NCBI RefSeq assembly: GCF_003265345.1
Contig: NZ_QFWW01000058.1
Span: 1-64,000, forward strand
Direction of reading: 5' to 3'
From: Lentzea terrae
GTDB lineage: Bacteria > Actinomycetota > Actinomycetes > Mycobacteriales > Pseudonocardiaceae
Length of the DNA: 64,000 bases
The notes beneath the pieces were generated by a model. It worked only from the letters and a program-made list of their open reading frames with translations, was not told where the DNA came from and ran no database searches. The translations under genes and the position numbers were made by a program. Shown here piece after piece: positions 58,101-63,493 of this stretch; within the stretch, counting starts at the first letter, position 1, and each line of letters starts with the position of its first letter.

Positions 58101-58431
58101 TGACGCAGCGGTCCTCGTTCACAACTGCAAGAAGAACCAGGGTGTGTACGAGTTCCCCGACCAGTTGAACCCAGGCACGATCTACGTCGGCAAAGCAAAC
58201 AACTTCGACGTCCGGCTTCGTCACTGGATCGACGAGGGCAGGCTGAAGAGCCGGGCCGATGCGACGTGCACCCACGTGTGCGGCAAACCAAGGGATTTGT
58301 ACATCGCTGAGTACCTGCGGATGGAGGAGTTGCGCAAACAGGGAGTCCGGTTGAGCAACAAGAACGAGTCGCCGGGTAAGAAGTACTACGAAGAAGACAG
58401 ACGACGAGGGGAGCAGTTGACCCTGTGGTGA
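46189..58431 (+). CDS. Giant RHS polymorphic toxin with Hint domain and GIY-YIG nuclease-like tip
   Basis: 4080 residues. Signal anchor 1-35; DNRLRE-like regions about 277-457 and 568-754; a ~99-residue YPADGQPHG module at 762 and five tandem copies 1185-1675; six FG-GAP/VCBS-like repeats 863-1167; a lone YD pair near 1677; IPT/TIG domains about 1722-1885; several PPC-like beta domains 1892-2533; Pro-rich linker; carboxypeptidase-regulatory-like domain about 2634-2704; ZU5-like region; DUF6531 (VGDPVDPSTGLL, 2882); YD repeats about 3020-3714; RHS core ending in RYYSPGLQRFLSEDPIGFEG. A Hint domain runs from Cys3831 to HN followed by Cys3980. The 101-residue tip has GVY (3985), IYVG (3998), Arg4009 and Glu4041, a GIY-YIG nuclease pattern. 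Exported contact-type nuclease toxin is the likely role. GTG 46189 follows GGGGGG; candidate immunity genes follow directly. Confidence 0.9.
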   Translation: MHVPRRSAALVRLFVLAVVLVLVAVGLPSSLPLLGGKSDTQAKASGPPTRVRELAERRTPSMRVFELSNGQFEAELSALPQHFQDAKGAWQPVDTTVRAQARHGYVFGNDTNAFVSAFGDRTDRLASFSLGGTQVGLGIDGESRRLEPKVERDSVTYPDAWDGADLTYQVTRGSLKEKITLAAPPKNATYRFSLDLAGVVAQALPDGSIGFFRANADGPPLYVMPRPFMFDSSEKSYSDKVSQTVEQQGSKISVTVRADQEWLSAPQRKYPVVIDPTISIEPTSNSGQDAQIWSDTPTRNDGADYRLSVGTDNTGIARSLVKFDTSVVPAGTSIASAKLRMYYDNELYVGGNDVTMEARRVTAAWAENTVTWNTSNTAFGEAGLSTAVKRANVTQVWNEWDVRNIAQSWVSGSAQNHGFMVKATDETLNRGGAVHHAAENAYNGDIATFPKLVLTYGRPGAVLHPITKTYANGAELTWTPYAGDDLAEYQVHRSTSQVYAPSASTLVTSVGAQATRFIDTTATPTPDTAGDLDWNLYYYMVVAKTRDGQLIPSATQQTRTPKAGQVRQIFRGGADTTLAALQPDTNLDVLAGSPWLQVGNNGTTYGKTRASVKFDGLTAIPPGTTITDADLSLWAFYSNGSGATFDAHPLTKPFVENEATWNRASTATAWTTPGGDIATRADFVSGVTDKPTWHVWENAPMVQGWVDTPSSNNGVQIKVRDEASVQQRVLFLSDEAAEPMLRPTLAVSYVGTPPAPPAAPIVSSVDYPADGQPHGGAGRQGAFVLTPGNGVAISKFVYQLDSDAQPTEVPATSQISVNLTPAAAGTRTLTVRALNANGVSSSATTYSFVVAEAPRHKKVKTDFNGDGKDDVVTFTRGDGADVFVSLSDGTKFVQDGWKWQDHFAAQDEIPLTGDFDGDGKADIARFTRGTDARVWVALSDGTKFGAEMKWQDHFAADAEIPLVGDFNGDGRDDVAAFTRGTDGAVWVALSDGTKFASTPVKWHTTFARGTEMPAVGDVNGDDKDDIVAFAGGDAADVFVALSDGTNFGSAAKWHDDFAPDAARGAVGDVDGDGKDDILSFTNGQVTVASSSGTAFGTSRQWHANFAPGDELPGVGDFTGDGKFDVVTFSRDDTADAVVATSDGARFGVITKWHDHFAAGAEVPRPSLFAAGLGTPAPVPPATPLVSSVDYPADGQPHGGPGRPGAFVLKPGNAVPIAKFVYQLDTDAQPTERPATGEITVNLAPGSAGTRTLTVRSFTAGGLASAPATYTFVVSQPVQPPVAPTVSSTDYPADGQPHGAPGREGVFTLKPGNSIPVTGYRWQLDDGGSTDVSGTGDVQVRATPTTPGQHTLTVRALGAENTVSPATTHTFVVADPPGGPGAPQVISFDYPSGGAPHGAPGQQGTFTFRPTGSTAIAGYRWQLNGGPTSDVAGTGKVAVKITPATAGSQTLTVRTFTSTGAVSAATNYVFEVAQLPAPGAPAVSSVDYPADGQPHGDAGREGTFIFRPIGTIAVSGYRWKLDEGATTDVPGTGDVSVRITPPTGGTHTLVVWALGSSGSASAPTTYTFVVAGAAPTPSTPLVSSTDYPADGQLHGSLGQQGAFTVRTQGSVAADAFRYQLDTDAAPAEVPAGTGTVTINLTPVRSGQRTLTVWAKVTSSGVLSAPAKYVFAVGAPAGPRDYFYDAAGQLAGVTNNSGEAAAYRYDAAGNLEATERYRTDVASIFAVVPQRGPIGSTVEISGTGFAAQPADNRVTFDGVTALVTAAAANRLTVVVPAGTGAGALKVVAGGKTADSRSPFVVTRGIPAPAITNVSASRANSGDTVTITGTGFDPDPARNVVLFHQTTARVKQASPTGLVVEVPAAASSGKISVRTPGGTATSAADFLIAPRGFVVDKLVYGGRIELSRPLELDIPEGKYAVVLIDGRVGERVHLDLENNTVPVRSAMWMFTPHGGDFARRTMGDPLDLWAGSTLRQDIPMFGANGTYTIVVAPDDNAAGKVRITGSHELTGDKLTRDGTGVPFTVSVAEQRSEMPFTATEGEWLSVGVTDISMPNNIFNVTITHPDGHTNTWKADLDNYRPTMVFKARRTGTFKLGVTFGPNELGAGKIWLSGAIDASRLVVDGPSTLMKINRPGQSVRMPFTGVKDQPLRFAITDNTLRENGRSGQAAGILVEPDDNQVEIRTGTADIKNVPIKKSGEHNLFMSGWQAVGTAKGWLSTKAEAGKAPVNAQTKVTFDRPGREVWVDIDGVKDRPLKILIRDKSLPGKLDARLYQPTDNKLVGIAIDNKIDVAALPETGKYRLQLDPAFATTGELKLALSEPLDMGVVPVDGPLLRPSVTIPGQTIVARFGGQTGQRLSLGYSSPNIPFVKPTVRKPDGNVLDGFSALSLPFGFDLTTLPVTGEYKIQLEPQDDSGGPATGDLEIGLSGEVDGGKADIGGAAKTLTFTRIAQNGKVTFDGTANDVLQLDITRTFPHNSGAYYSLIAPDGTISPRHSFMSRDQFKLTALRLTGTYTLVFDPATYGTGTMTVKVSKPAAAAAQEAQGERLDPPKPSAGPKCVQADPVPEPAKGAPAPEGSHQPAEPELPPTPKPESCAPAGGGSGWQPDSANLNGTDWNTRYDPRPTRDRPLQFAVGFTGVIGKIQSTAGQDLVGVTVGVAGHQPVVTDAKGKFALTGLPDGHVVLRVDGGTATNAPGRRFGSFDIGVDVKGGQALILPYTVFLPEIDTTAIVHVPSPTKGETVLTTKSIPGLEVRLPAGTVVRDADGNVATELSLTPIPIDRPPFPLPPTKVPVYFTVQPGGGYLFPEGATIIYPNYTKEAPGTRTQFWSYDPDGKGWHIYGYGTVSPDGKQIVPDASVKFYRLTGAMTAVPGMNPPSVAPRPNGARVGDPVDPSTGLLIDETVDMVVDDIAPIEIKRTYRQGDPDIRTFGVGTSFNYGLFPWSPGVIGQFVFQEFDLVQADGSKIHYRRTSPGKDYAGAVFKADPTPTKYDGSVVRWIDSGWDVFLRDGSVMTIGEEAPLQQIRDKYGNTTTLTRATAPPGIDGKVRANGPVTQITSPSGRWVKFAYDTANPPRVKSIEDNIGRRVSYTYDATGHLETVTDIRGGTTRYTWENGLLKTITDARGIRFLLNDYDAKGRVRQQTAADGGLTTFEYVESGDAIVETKVTDARGHVRRFTFNDRGSVLTDTKAFGTPLAAQTTNEYEADGVRLKAMADALQRKTTYVYDANGLVKERTTLAGTPEARTEKWERNGPHAELTRYTDIFNKDTVYGLDARGSVESMTDPTNRKTTYVPDQNGLITKVTGPDNKSTLIDFVGSDVIRTTDQLGRVTTRGFDALGREVVLADARGAVTETSYTAASDIASVTDPLGRKNSYEFDANGNQKKVIDARGGETIYDYDQMDRVEKVTDPLGAFEEFRYDGNGNQKSHTSRRGIVTAHDYDELDRRFESRYGTESAVKLQYDLAGRLKRTEDSVAGVATVEYDGLDRVKSETTPHGSVSYDYSPTVRDRTMTIPGRPAVRHVYDALGELSEVQQGGTTTTTVSRDIAGRRERVGAPGNGVSQAYTYNDAGQPKSITYRSGTTVLGDLVYDYDASGQPIKTSGSYSRAMLPEQFGVATYDKANRVRTVGASPLSYDPDGNLLSDGVATYNWNARGQLAGQTSPGATSSFVYGPDGRRQSRTVNGVTTDFLYDGVNPVQEKVNGAVTATTTSSGTDNFLVREAGGTTRRYLTDALGSTVGLVDNAGAGASYTYEPFGRTYTSGNDGGNGFRYAGREDDGTGLYYNRARYYSPGLQRFLSEDPIGFEGGTNLYGYVGNQPMMLTDPMGTKPNNSSKPDDCFGNSFTPGTQVRMADGTSKPIDQVELGEKVLATDPVTGQTEQRVVIATITGEGQKNLVEMSIDTDNDGKGDNKLTATDGHPFWVAEPGEWRDAKDLRPGNLLRTAAGTFVQVTAVELLTAVQRVHNLTVDGIHTYYVVAGDAAVLVHNCKKNQGVYEFPDQLNPGTIYVGKANNFDVRLRHWIDEGRLKSRADATCTHVCGKPRDLYIAEYLRMEELRKQGVRLSNKNESPGKKYYEEDRRRGEQLTLW
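48472..51210 (+). repeat. Six copies of a ~99-residue YPADGQPHG module
   Basis: Copies begin at 48472, 49741, 50041, 50338, 50632 and 50929; the last five are in tandem at 294-300 bp spacing. Each starts with a form of VSSVDYPADGQPHG, continues GxxGxFxxxPG, then YQLD or WQLD, and ends TLTVRAxxxxGxxS...TYTFVV. An Ig/fibronectin-like beta-sandwich is likely. A seventh copy is in the protease gene at 61610. Confidence 0.85.
48775..49690 (+). repeat. Six FG-GAP/VCBS-like repeats inside the RHS gene
   Basis: Units of about 144-156 bp, each with a calcium-loop-like DFNGDGKDD sequence (near 48775, 48930, 49081, 49236, 49390, 49534), followed by TFTRG, VALSDGTKF and KWHDHFA. They split module copy 1 from copies 2-6 and probably form a beta-propeller blade set. 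Confidence 0.8.
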
Positions 58432-58880
58432 CGGAGTTCTGGGACATCATCGGCGAGAACACTCTCCGGACCGAGGCCGATGTGGATGCCGCGTTGGCGC
58501 GGGTCTCCGCGCGGCTGGCCCCGCTGCCCACGTACGACCTGCTGAACTTCGTCGACGGCCTGCACGAGGCGTTGTTCAGGCTGGACCGCAGGCAGTTCGC
58601 GGAGATCCCGGTCTTCGTGCGGGATCTCGTGATCCCGCAGTCGGAGGACGGTTTCCAGTACGCCAGGTGCGCCTGCGTCCTCGCTGGCCGACGGGTGTTC
58701 GAGGAAGTGCTGGCCACCGGCGAGGGGTTCGAGCCCTTCACGGTGCCCGAGCTGCAGTCTGAGCGGCTGTTGTACCTGGCGGGCGAGCACTACGAGGCCA
58801 AGATGGGGTTTCCAATGGAACACCGGAGAACGTTTCCGATCGACATGATGTCGAACCCGGACGGCTGGGATTCCCACTAG
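58425..58880 (+). CDS. DUF4240-family protein, candidate immunity protein 1
   Basis: About 151 residues, soluble. VTEFWDIIGENTLRTEADVDAALARVSARLAPLPTYDLLNFVDGLHEALFRLDRR and DGFQYARCACVLAGRRVFEEVLATGEGF match the DUF4240 layout. It starts on a GTG that overlaps the toxin stop (a second GTG at 58428 forms GTGA with it), so it is translated with the toxin, the expected place for the cognate immunity protein. A GAGGGGAG lies 11 bases upstream. Direct evidence for neutralisation of the GIY-YIG tip is lacking. Confidence 0.82.
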   Translation: MVTEFWDIIGENTLRTEADVDAALARVSARLAPLPTYDLLNFVDGLHEALFRLDRRQFAEIPVFVRDLVIPQSEDGFQYARCACVLAGRRVFEEVLATGEGFEPFTVPELQSERLLYLAGEHYEAKMGFPMEHRRTFPIDMMSNPDGWDSH

Positions 58881-58906
58881 CCTGCTGGACGATGTTGGGG
58901 GGCCTG

Positions 58907-59074
58907 GTGTCCGCGGACTGGAAGACGGAGCTGGTCGAATGCGGTGATCTGGTGCAGGACGACGTTTCGGGCGCGGCGCCAGGAGTTCGCAGTGCTGTGC
59001 GTGAGCTGGTTGAGTTTCACGAGGCGGGCGAATGGCTTTCTGTCGCACCTCAGAGGCGTCATGGACGACCGTGA
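58907..59074 (+). CDS. Possible small protein between the two DUF4240 genes
   Basis: 55 codons from GTG 58907: SADWKTELVECGDLVQDDVSG ... VRELVEFHEAGEWLSVAPQ. Codon use is moderately coding-like, and the VRELVEFHEAGEWL segment looks like a helix of small immunity-type proteins, but no complete domain is present. It ends 14 bases inside the next gene. It could be a remnant of a third immunity gene or a chance frame. Confidence 0.3.
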   Translation: MSADWKTELVECGDLVQDDVSGAAPGVRSAVRELVEFHEAGEWLSVAPQRRHGRP

Positions 59075-59450
59075 GTTCTGGGGGCTCATCGACTTGGTGC
59101 TCAAGGACCCACCGGCGCGGGACCGGGCCGCGTTCGGTCCGCTTGAAGAGGCACTCGGCCGGGCGGGAGAGGATGAGATCAAGGCGTTCGAGGACCTGCT
59201 CGCCAGGCATCTTCACGACCTGGACCGGTCAGAGCTCGCGGCGTTGCCGTCCAGTGCGACCGGGTTGCCGCTGTCGACCGATTCCTTCCTCTATTACCGA
59301 GCGGTGGTGGTTCTCGCCGGGGAAGAGGCGTGTCGGTCGGTGCTCGCGGATCCGGAGCAGTTCCGCCGGTTCACCGAACCCGGTGGACCTGAAGCCGAGT
59401 TCCTGCTCTACGTGGCACAACACGCGTACGAAAGCTCTACCGGTAAGTAA
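59061..59450 (+). CDS. DUF4240-family protein, candidate immunity protein 2
   Basis: 129 residues beginning MDDREFWGLIDLVLKDPPAR, the usual DUF4240 opening, with FEDLLARHLHDLDRSELAAL and DSFLYYRAVVVLAGEEACRSVLADPEQF further on. It is a diverged paralogue of the gene at 58425; the two differ at many positions, as immunity proteins to different toxin variants do. GAGG lies shortly before ATG 59061. The frame is open upstream to 58944 but that part lacks family similarity. Confidence 0.82.
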   Translation: MDDREFWGLIDLVLKDPPARDRAAFGPLEEALGRAGEDEIKAFEDLLARHLHDLDRSELAALPSSATGLPLSTDSFLYYRAVVVLAGEEACRSVLADPEQFRRFTEPGGPEAEFLLYVAQHAYESSTGK

Positions 59451-59557
59451 TGGGAGCACGTCAGCCCGCTGGACTACGAGACGGGGTCGAACCCCGATGG
59501 CTGGAGCTGAACGCAGGTGTGATCGGCGCGGGTGGAATCACATTGGGAGACGTCGAC

Positions 59558-59952
59558 GTGGTTGACCGGCGAGGGCGGTCCGAGCTGCACTACTGCGCGC
59601 TGGAAGGCGCTGTGGAGAAGGCTCGTGCCCTGTTGGCAGCCGGTACCGACCCGGACTGGGTGATCGTGACGGCTTCACTCCGTTGCATCTGGCGGCGCAG
59701 CAGGGCAACGCGGAGGTCGCCGCCGTGCTGCGGGCCGCCGGTGCGGCGGTGGACGTGGTCAACACACATGGGAACACCCCGCTCTTCGTCGCTGTCTTCC
59801 ATTCACAGGGGCGTGGAGACATCATCGAAATGTTGCGTGAGCACGGGGCGAATCCGCGCAAGGCGAACACTTCTGGAGTGACTCCGGTCGAATTGGCTCG
59901 GCTGATCGCGAACCACGACGTGCAGCGGTTCTTCGCCGACCTCGACTGGTGA
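59558..59952 (+). pseudogene. Ankyrin-repeat gene with a frameshift
   Basis: Part one (GTG 59558, after GGGAGA) reads VDRRGRSELHYCALEGAVEKARALLAAGTDPDW, one ankyrin repeat. At about 59657-59662 the frame breaks; the next frame gives DRDGFTPLHLAAQQGNAEVAAVLRAAGAAV, then NTHGNTPLFVAV and NTSGVTPVELARLI, ending at 59952. One base added would join them into a protein of about 132 residues. Ankyrin proteins are common immunity or accessory proteins in toxin loci. Mutation or base-calling error are both possible. Confidence 0.75.
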
Positions 59953-59974
59953 AATACAACTGGGGGATTTGGCT

Positions 59975-62900
59975 ATGAGTGCGTTGGTCAGGTGGAGATG
60001 GCTGTTCGCCGTCGGCGTCGTGGTGGCGGTCCTCGGCGGAGTCACCACGGGTGTGGCATCGGCACGAGAGGGGCAGGTGCACCGGCCGTCAAACGCTGAG
60101 GTCGTTGCCGGGCAGTACATCGTGCTGCTGAAGCAGACTGGACCCGGGGTGGCGTCGACCGCCGGTGTGCTCGCCGGCAGGTATGGCGGGAAGGTCGAGC
60201 GCACCTATGGTTCGGCGCTGACCGGGTTCACCGTGACCGCCACCGAGGCACAGGCGAAGCTCTTGGCCGCCGATCCGAGGGTCGCGCGAGTGGAGGCCGA
60301 TTCGGTCGTCCGCGGTCTCGGAACCCAGACGACCCCGCCCTGGAATCTCGACCGGGTCGACCAGCACACCACCGTGCTCGACGACGCCTTCACCTACCCT
60401 GACAGCGCGGGCATGGGGGTGACCGCCTACGTCATGGACACCGGGATCCGTACCGCGCACACGGAGTTCGAGGGCCGGGCCAGCGTCGGGTTCGATGCCA
60501 TCGGCGATGGCTGGGACGGTGAGGACTGCAGCACCGCCGGGCACGGTACGCACGTCGCCGGCACCATCGGCGGCAAGGCCTACGGGGTGGCCAAGAAGGT
60601 CAAGCTCGTGTCGGTGCGGGTGCTGAGTTGCGAGAACTCCGGCACCGTCAGTCAGATCATCGCCGGTGTCGACTGGGTGACCGCGCATGCCCAGCGTCCC
60701 GCCGTGGTCAACATGAGCCTCGGCGGTGGAAAGTCTGTGATAGAGGAGATCGCGGTCCAGAAGTCGATCGCCTCGGGCGTCACCTATGCGGTGTCCGCGG
60801 GGAACGAGCAGAAGGACGCCTGCGACAACAGTCCCGCCAACGTGCGCGAGGCCATCACCGTCGGTGCCAGCAACCCGATCGACGAACGCGCGCGGGACTG
60901 GAAGGACGATCCCAAGGATCCCGACAAGATCACCGGTGGCTCGAACTTCGGGTCCTGCCTGGACCTGTTCGCGCCGGGCGAGGCGATCAAGTCCGCGCAC
61001 AACGCGACCGATGCCGCCACGATCACGCTGCACGGCACGTCGATGGCTTCCCCGCACGTCGCGGGCGCCATCGCGTTGCTGCTCGCGGAGACACCGAGCA
61101 TGACGCCCGCTGAGGTGACCTCCGCGTTGCTCGGCAGGGCGACGTCGGACGTGCTCGCCGGTACGGGTCTGGGCGCCGGCTCGCCGAACAAGCTGTTGTA
61201 CACGGGGGTTCCGGCGACCGGGGTCTGCACGGTCTCCAACGACACCCGTCAGCCCATCCCCGACGAAGGCTCGGTCACCAGCACGATCAACGTGACGGCC
61301 TGCCCCGGCAAGGTTGCCGACACCGCACGAGTACGGGTGCGTGCCGAGCACCCGTTCCGCGGCGACCTCTCGGTTTCCCTGGTGGCGCCCGGCGGCACCG
61401 AACGTGTGCTGAAAGAAGCCAACGGCGATGACGCCGTGACCAACCTCGACCTGACCTTCCAGCTTCCTGGTCTGTCCACAACGGACGCCAACGGAACGTG
61501 GAAGCTGGTCGTGCGCGACAACTTCGGCTTCGACGAAGGAAGCCTGTCCGGCTGGACATTGACCTTGGCCGAAGCTGCCCCGGCACCGCCCACGCCCGCG
61601 GCGCCGGTGGTGTCCTCTCTGGACTATCCCGCTGACGGACGGCCGAACGGCGGTGCGGGCATTCCCGGCAGGTTCGTCCTCAAGCCGGGCGGTGCCCAGG
61701 CGCTCAACAAGTACTCCTACCAGCTCGACGGTGACGCGCAGCCGACCGAGGTCGTCGCGGGCGGCGAGATCATCGTTGTCGTCACACCGGGATCGGCAGG
61801 TCAGCGGACGCTGACGGTGCGCAGTGCCAACGGCACCGTCCAGTCCGCCCCGACGGCCTATACCTTCACGGTCGCAGGGGCCGGGGACATCGTGGACGGT
61901 GGAACCCTGACCGCGGACGGCGTGAGCGTCGCCACGACCATCCCAGCCGACAAGGTGTTGCGCCTTCGCTTCGAGGGCCAGGCGAACGACAAGCTCGGCA
62001 TCGGCATCACCCCGAACACAGTGAACACCTACAGCAAGCTGTGGGTGCTGGACCCGGCGGGCCGCTCGTTCAGCGTCGAGAAGAACAGCGGCTCCTCGTT
62101 CCTCTACCAGGGGCTGGGCCGGGCGGTCCCGCTGCCGACTTTGACGGTCACCGGTACCTACCAGGTGTTCCTCGACCCGGACGGTGCCGGAACCGGCAGT
62201 ACCACCCTGCAGCTGTCCAGGAACACCTCCGCGATCACCGACGTCGTTGTGCAGGGCACGCCGTTCTCGGTGACCAGGTCGGGCCAGTTCGCCGAGTTCA
62301 CCATCGACGGTCAGCTCAACTCCTGGTACGACCTCGGTTTCACCGACTCGCCGGGCAACTCCATCCTGATCTCGGTGGACGTGTTCGACCAGAAGGGTGC
62401 GCGCGTCGGTAGCCCGCAGTACCTGTACCCGGCCAACGCGGGCCGGTTCAAGACCGAAGGGGCCGGGAAATACCGCGTGGTGCTCGGGCACTTCTTCGGC
62501 GAGAGTTCGGGCAACGCGAAGTTGTGGCTGTCGAACGAGATCAACGCCGGTGACGTCACCACCGCGCAGGCAGGCCGGCCGCTGACCCTGAACCGGCCGG
62601 GCCAGCATGCCCGGATGAGGTTCGACGGGACGCAGGGACAGCGGCTCGGCGTCGGCTATGCGGACACGAGCTTGACCAACGGCGGTCTGCCCAGGGCGTT
62701 CGTCGTCGGTCCCGACGGGGTGACGAAGTCGGTCGAGGGCTACGTCAACGGCGGGACCTTCCCGGCGTTGACCACGACCGGCAGTCATGACCTGCTCGTC
62801 AACGCGGGCTCGAACAGCGGAACGCTGACCTCGTGGCTGTCCGCGGACGTGGACCTGGGTGTCATGACCACCACCGGCGCGCAGAAGACCGCCTCGCTCT

Positions 62901-63493
62901 CCCGGCCAGGGCAGCACGGCAGGGCGAGGTTCGACGGGGTGGCGGGCCAGCGGCTCAATCTCGGCCTCACGACTTTCTCGGCTGGCTTCGGGGAACACGT
63001 CGTGCGCTTGATCAGGCCCGATGGAACTGTTGTCGACTACGGAATGAACCCGGCGCCTGGCAGCGTCGTGTTCGACGTCCTGCCTGCGACGGGTACCTAC
63101 GAGGTCGTCGTCAAGTCGAGCAACGGCAACGGAATCACCGGCTCGGTCTCGCTGACCCTGTCCGCGCCCGTCAACGCGGGGACGGTCACGATCGGCGGCC
63201 CGACGGTGAGGATCTCGGTGAGCAGGGCCGGTCAGGACGGCCAGGTGTCGTTCACCGGTGCCGCTGCCGAGAAACTGAGGCTGAACACGAGCGGCAGTAC
63301 GTTCAGCAACAAGGCGTTCAACCTCACGATTCTCAAACCGGACGGGGCTCCCTTGGTGGACAGGAACTTCAGGCCCGACCAGGGTGCGTTCGACCTGCCG
63401 GTGCTGCCTGTTTCGGGCTCCTACACGGTGTTGATCGACCCCGCCGTCGCGGGCACGGGTTCGGTCAACACCGGCCTCGTCAGGGTGCCGTGA
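59975..63493 (+). CDS. Secreted S8 (subtilisin-like) protease with toxin-shared C-terminal modules
   Basis: 1172 residues. Signal peptide (SALVRWRWLFAVGVVVAVLGGV), an I9 propeptide (about 40-110, GQYIVLLKQ ... RVEAD), the peptidase domain with Asp155 (YVMDTGI), His190 (GHGTHVAG) and Ser356 (GTSMASPHV), then a P domain (about 415-530, HPFRGDLSVSLVAPGG ... LSGWTLTL). From residue 546 comes a copy of the YPADGQPHG module (VVSSLDYPADGRPNGGAG) and then four to five PPC-like beta domains to the end, closely like those of the RHS protein upstream. It should act outside the cell, possibly on the toxin or at the same surface. GGGGGA supports ATG 59975. Its TGA overlaps the peroxidase GTG. Confidence 0.93.
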   Translation: MSALVRWRWLFAVGVVVAVLGGVTTGVASAREGQVHRPSNAEVVAGQYIVLLKQTGPGVASTAGVLAGRYGGKVERTYGSALTGFTVTATEAQAKLLAADPRVARVEADSVVRGLGTQTTPPWNLDRVDQHTTVLDDAFTYPDSAGMGVTAYVMDTGIRTAHTEFEGRASVGFDAIGDGWDGEDCSTAGHGTHVAGTIGGKAYGVAKKVKLVSVRVLSCENSGTVSQIIAGVDWVTAHAQRPAVVNMSLGGGKSVIEEIAVQKSIASGVTYAVSAGNEQKDACDNSPANVREAITVGASNPIDERARDWKDDPKDPDKITGGSNFGSCLDLFAPGEAIKSAHNATDAATITLHGTSMASPHVAGAIALLLAETPSMTPAEVTSALLGRATSDVLAGTGLGAGSPNKLLYTGVPATGVCTVSNDTRQPIPDEGSVTSTINVTACPGKVADTARVRVRAEHPFRGDLSVSLVAPGGTERVLKEANGDDAVTNLDLTFQLPGLSTTDANGTWKLVVRDNFGFDEGSLSGWTLTLAEAAPAPPTPAAPVVSSLDYPADGRPNGGAGIPGRFVLKPGGAQALNKYSYQLDGDAQPTEVVAGGEIIVVVTPGSAGQRTLTVRSANGTVQSAPTAYTFTVAGAGDIVDGGTLTADGVSVATTIPADKVLRLRFEGQANDKLGIGITPNTVNTYSKLWVLDPAGRSFSVEKNSGSSFLYQGLGRAVPLPTLTVTGTYQVFLDPDGAGTGSTTLQLSRNTSAITDVVVQGTPFSVTRSGQFAEFTIDGQLNSWYDLGFTDSPGNSILISVDVFDQKGARVGSPQYLYPANAGRFKTEGAGKYRVVLGHFFGESSGNAKLWLSNEINAGDVTTAQAGRPLTLNRPGQHARMRFDGTQGQRLGVGYADTSLTNGGLPRAFVVGPDGVTKSVEGYVNGGTFPALTTTGSHDLLVNAGSNSGTLTSWLSADVDLGVMTTTGAQKTASLSRPGQHGRARFDGVAGQRLNLGLTTFSAGFGEHVVRLIRPDGTVVDYGMNPAPGSVVFDVLPATGTYEVVVKSSNGNGITGSVSLTLSAPVNAGTVTIGGPTVRISVSRAGQDGQVSFTGAAAEKLRLNTSGSTFSNKAFNLTILKPDGAPLVDRNFRPDQGAFDLPVLPVSGSYTVLIDPAVAGTGSVNTGLVRVP

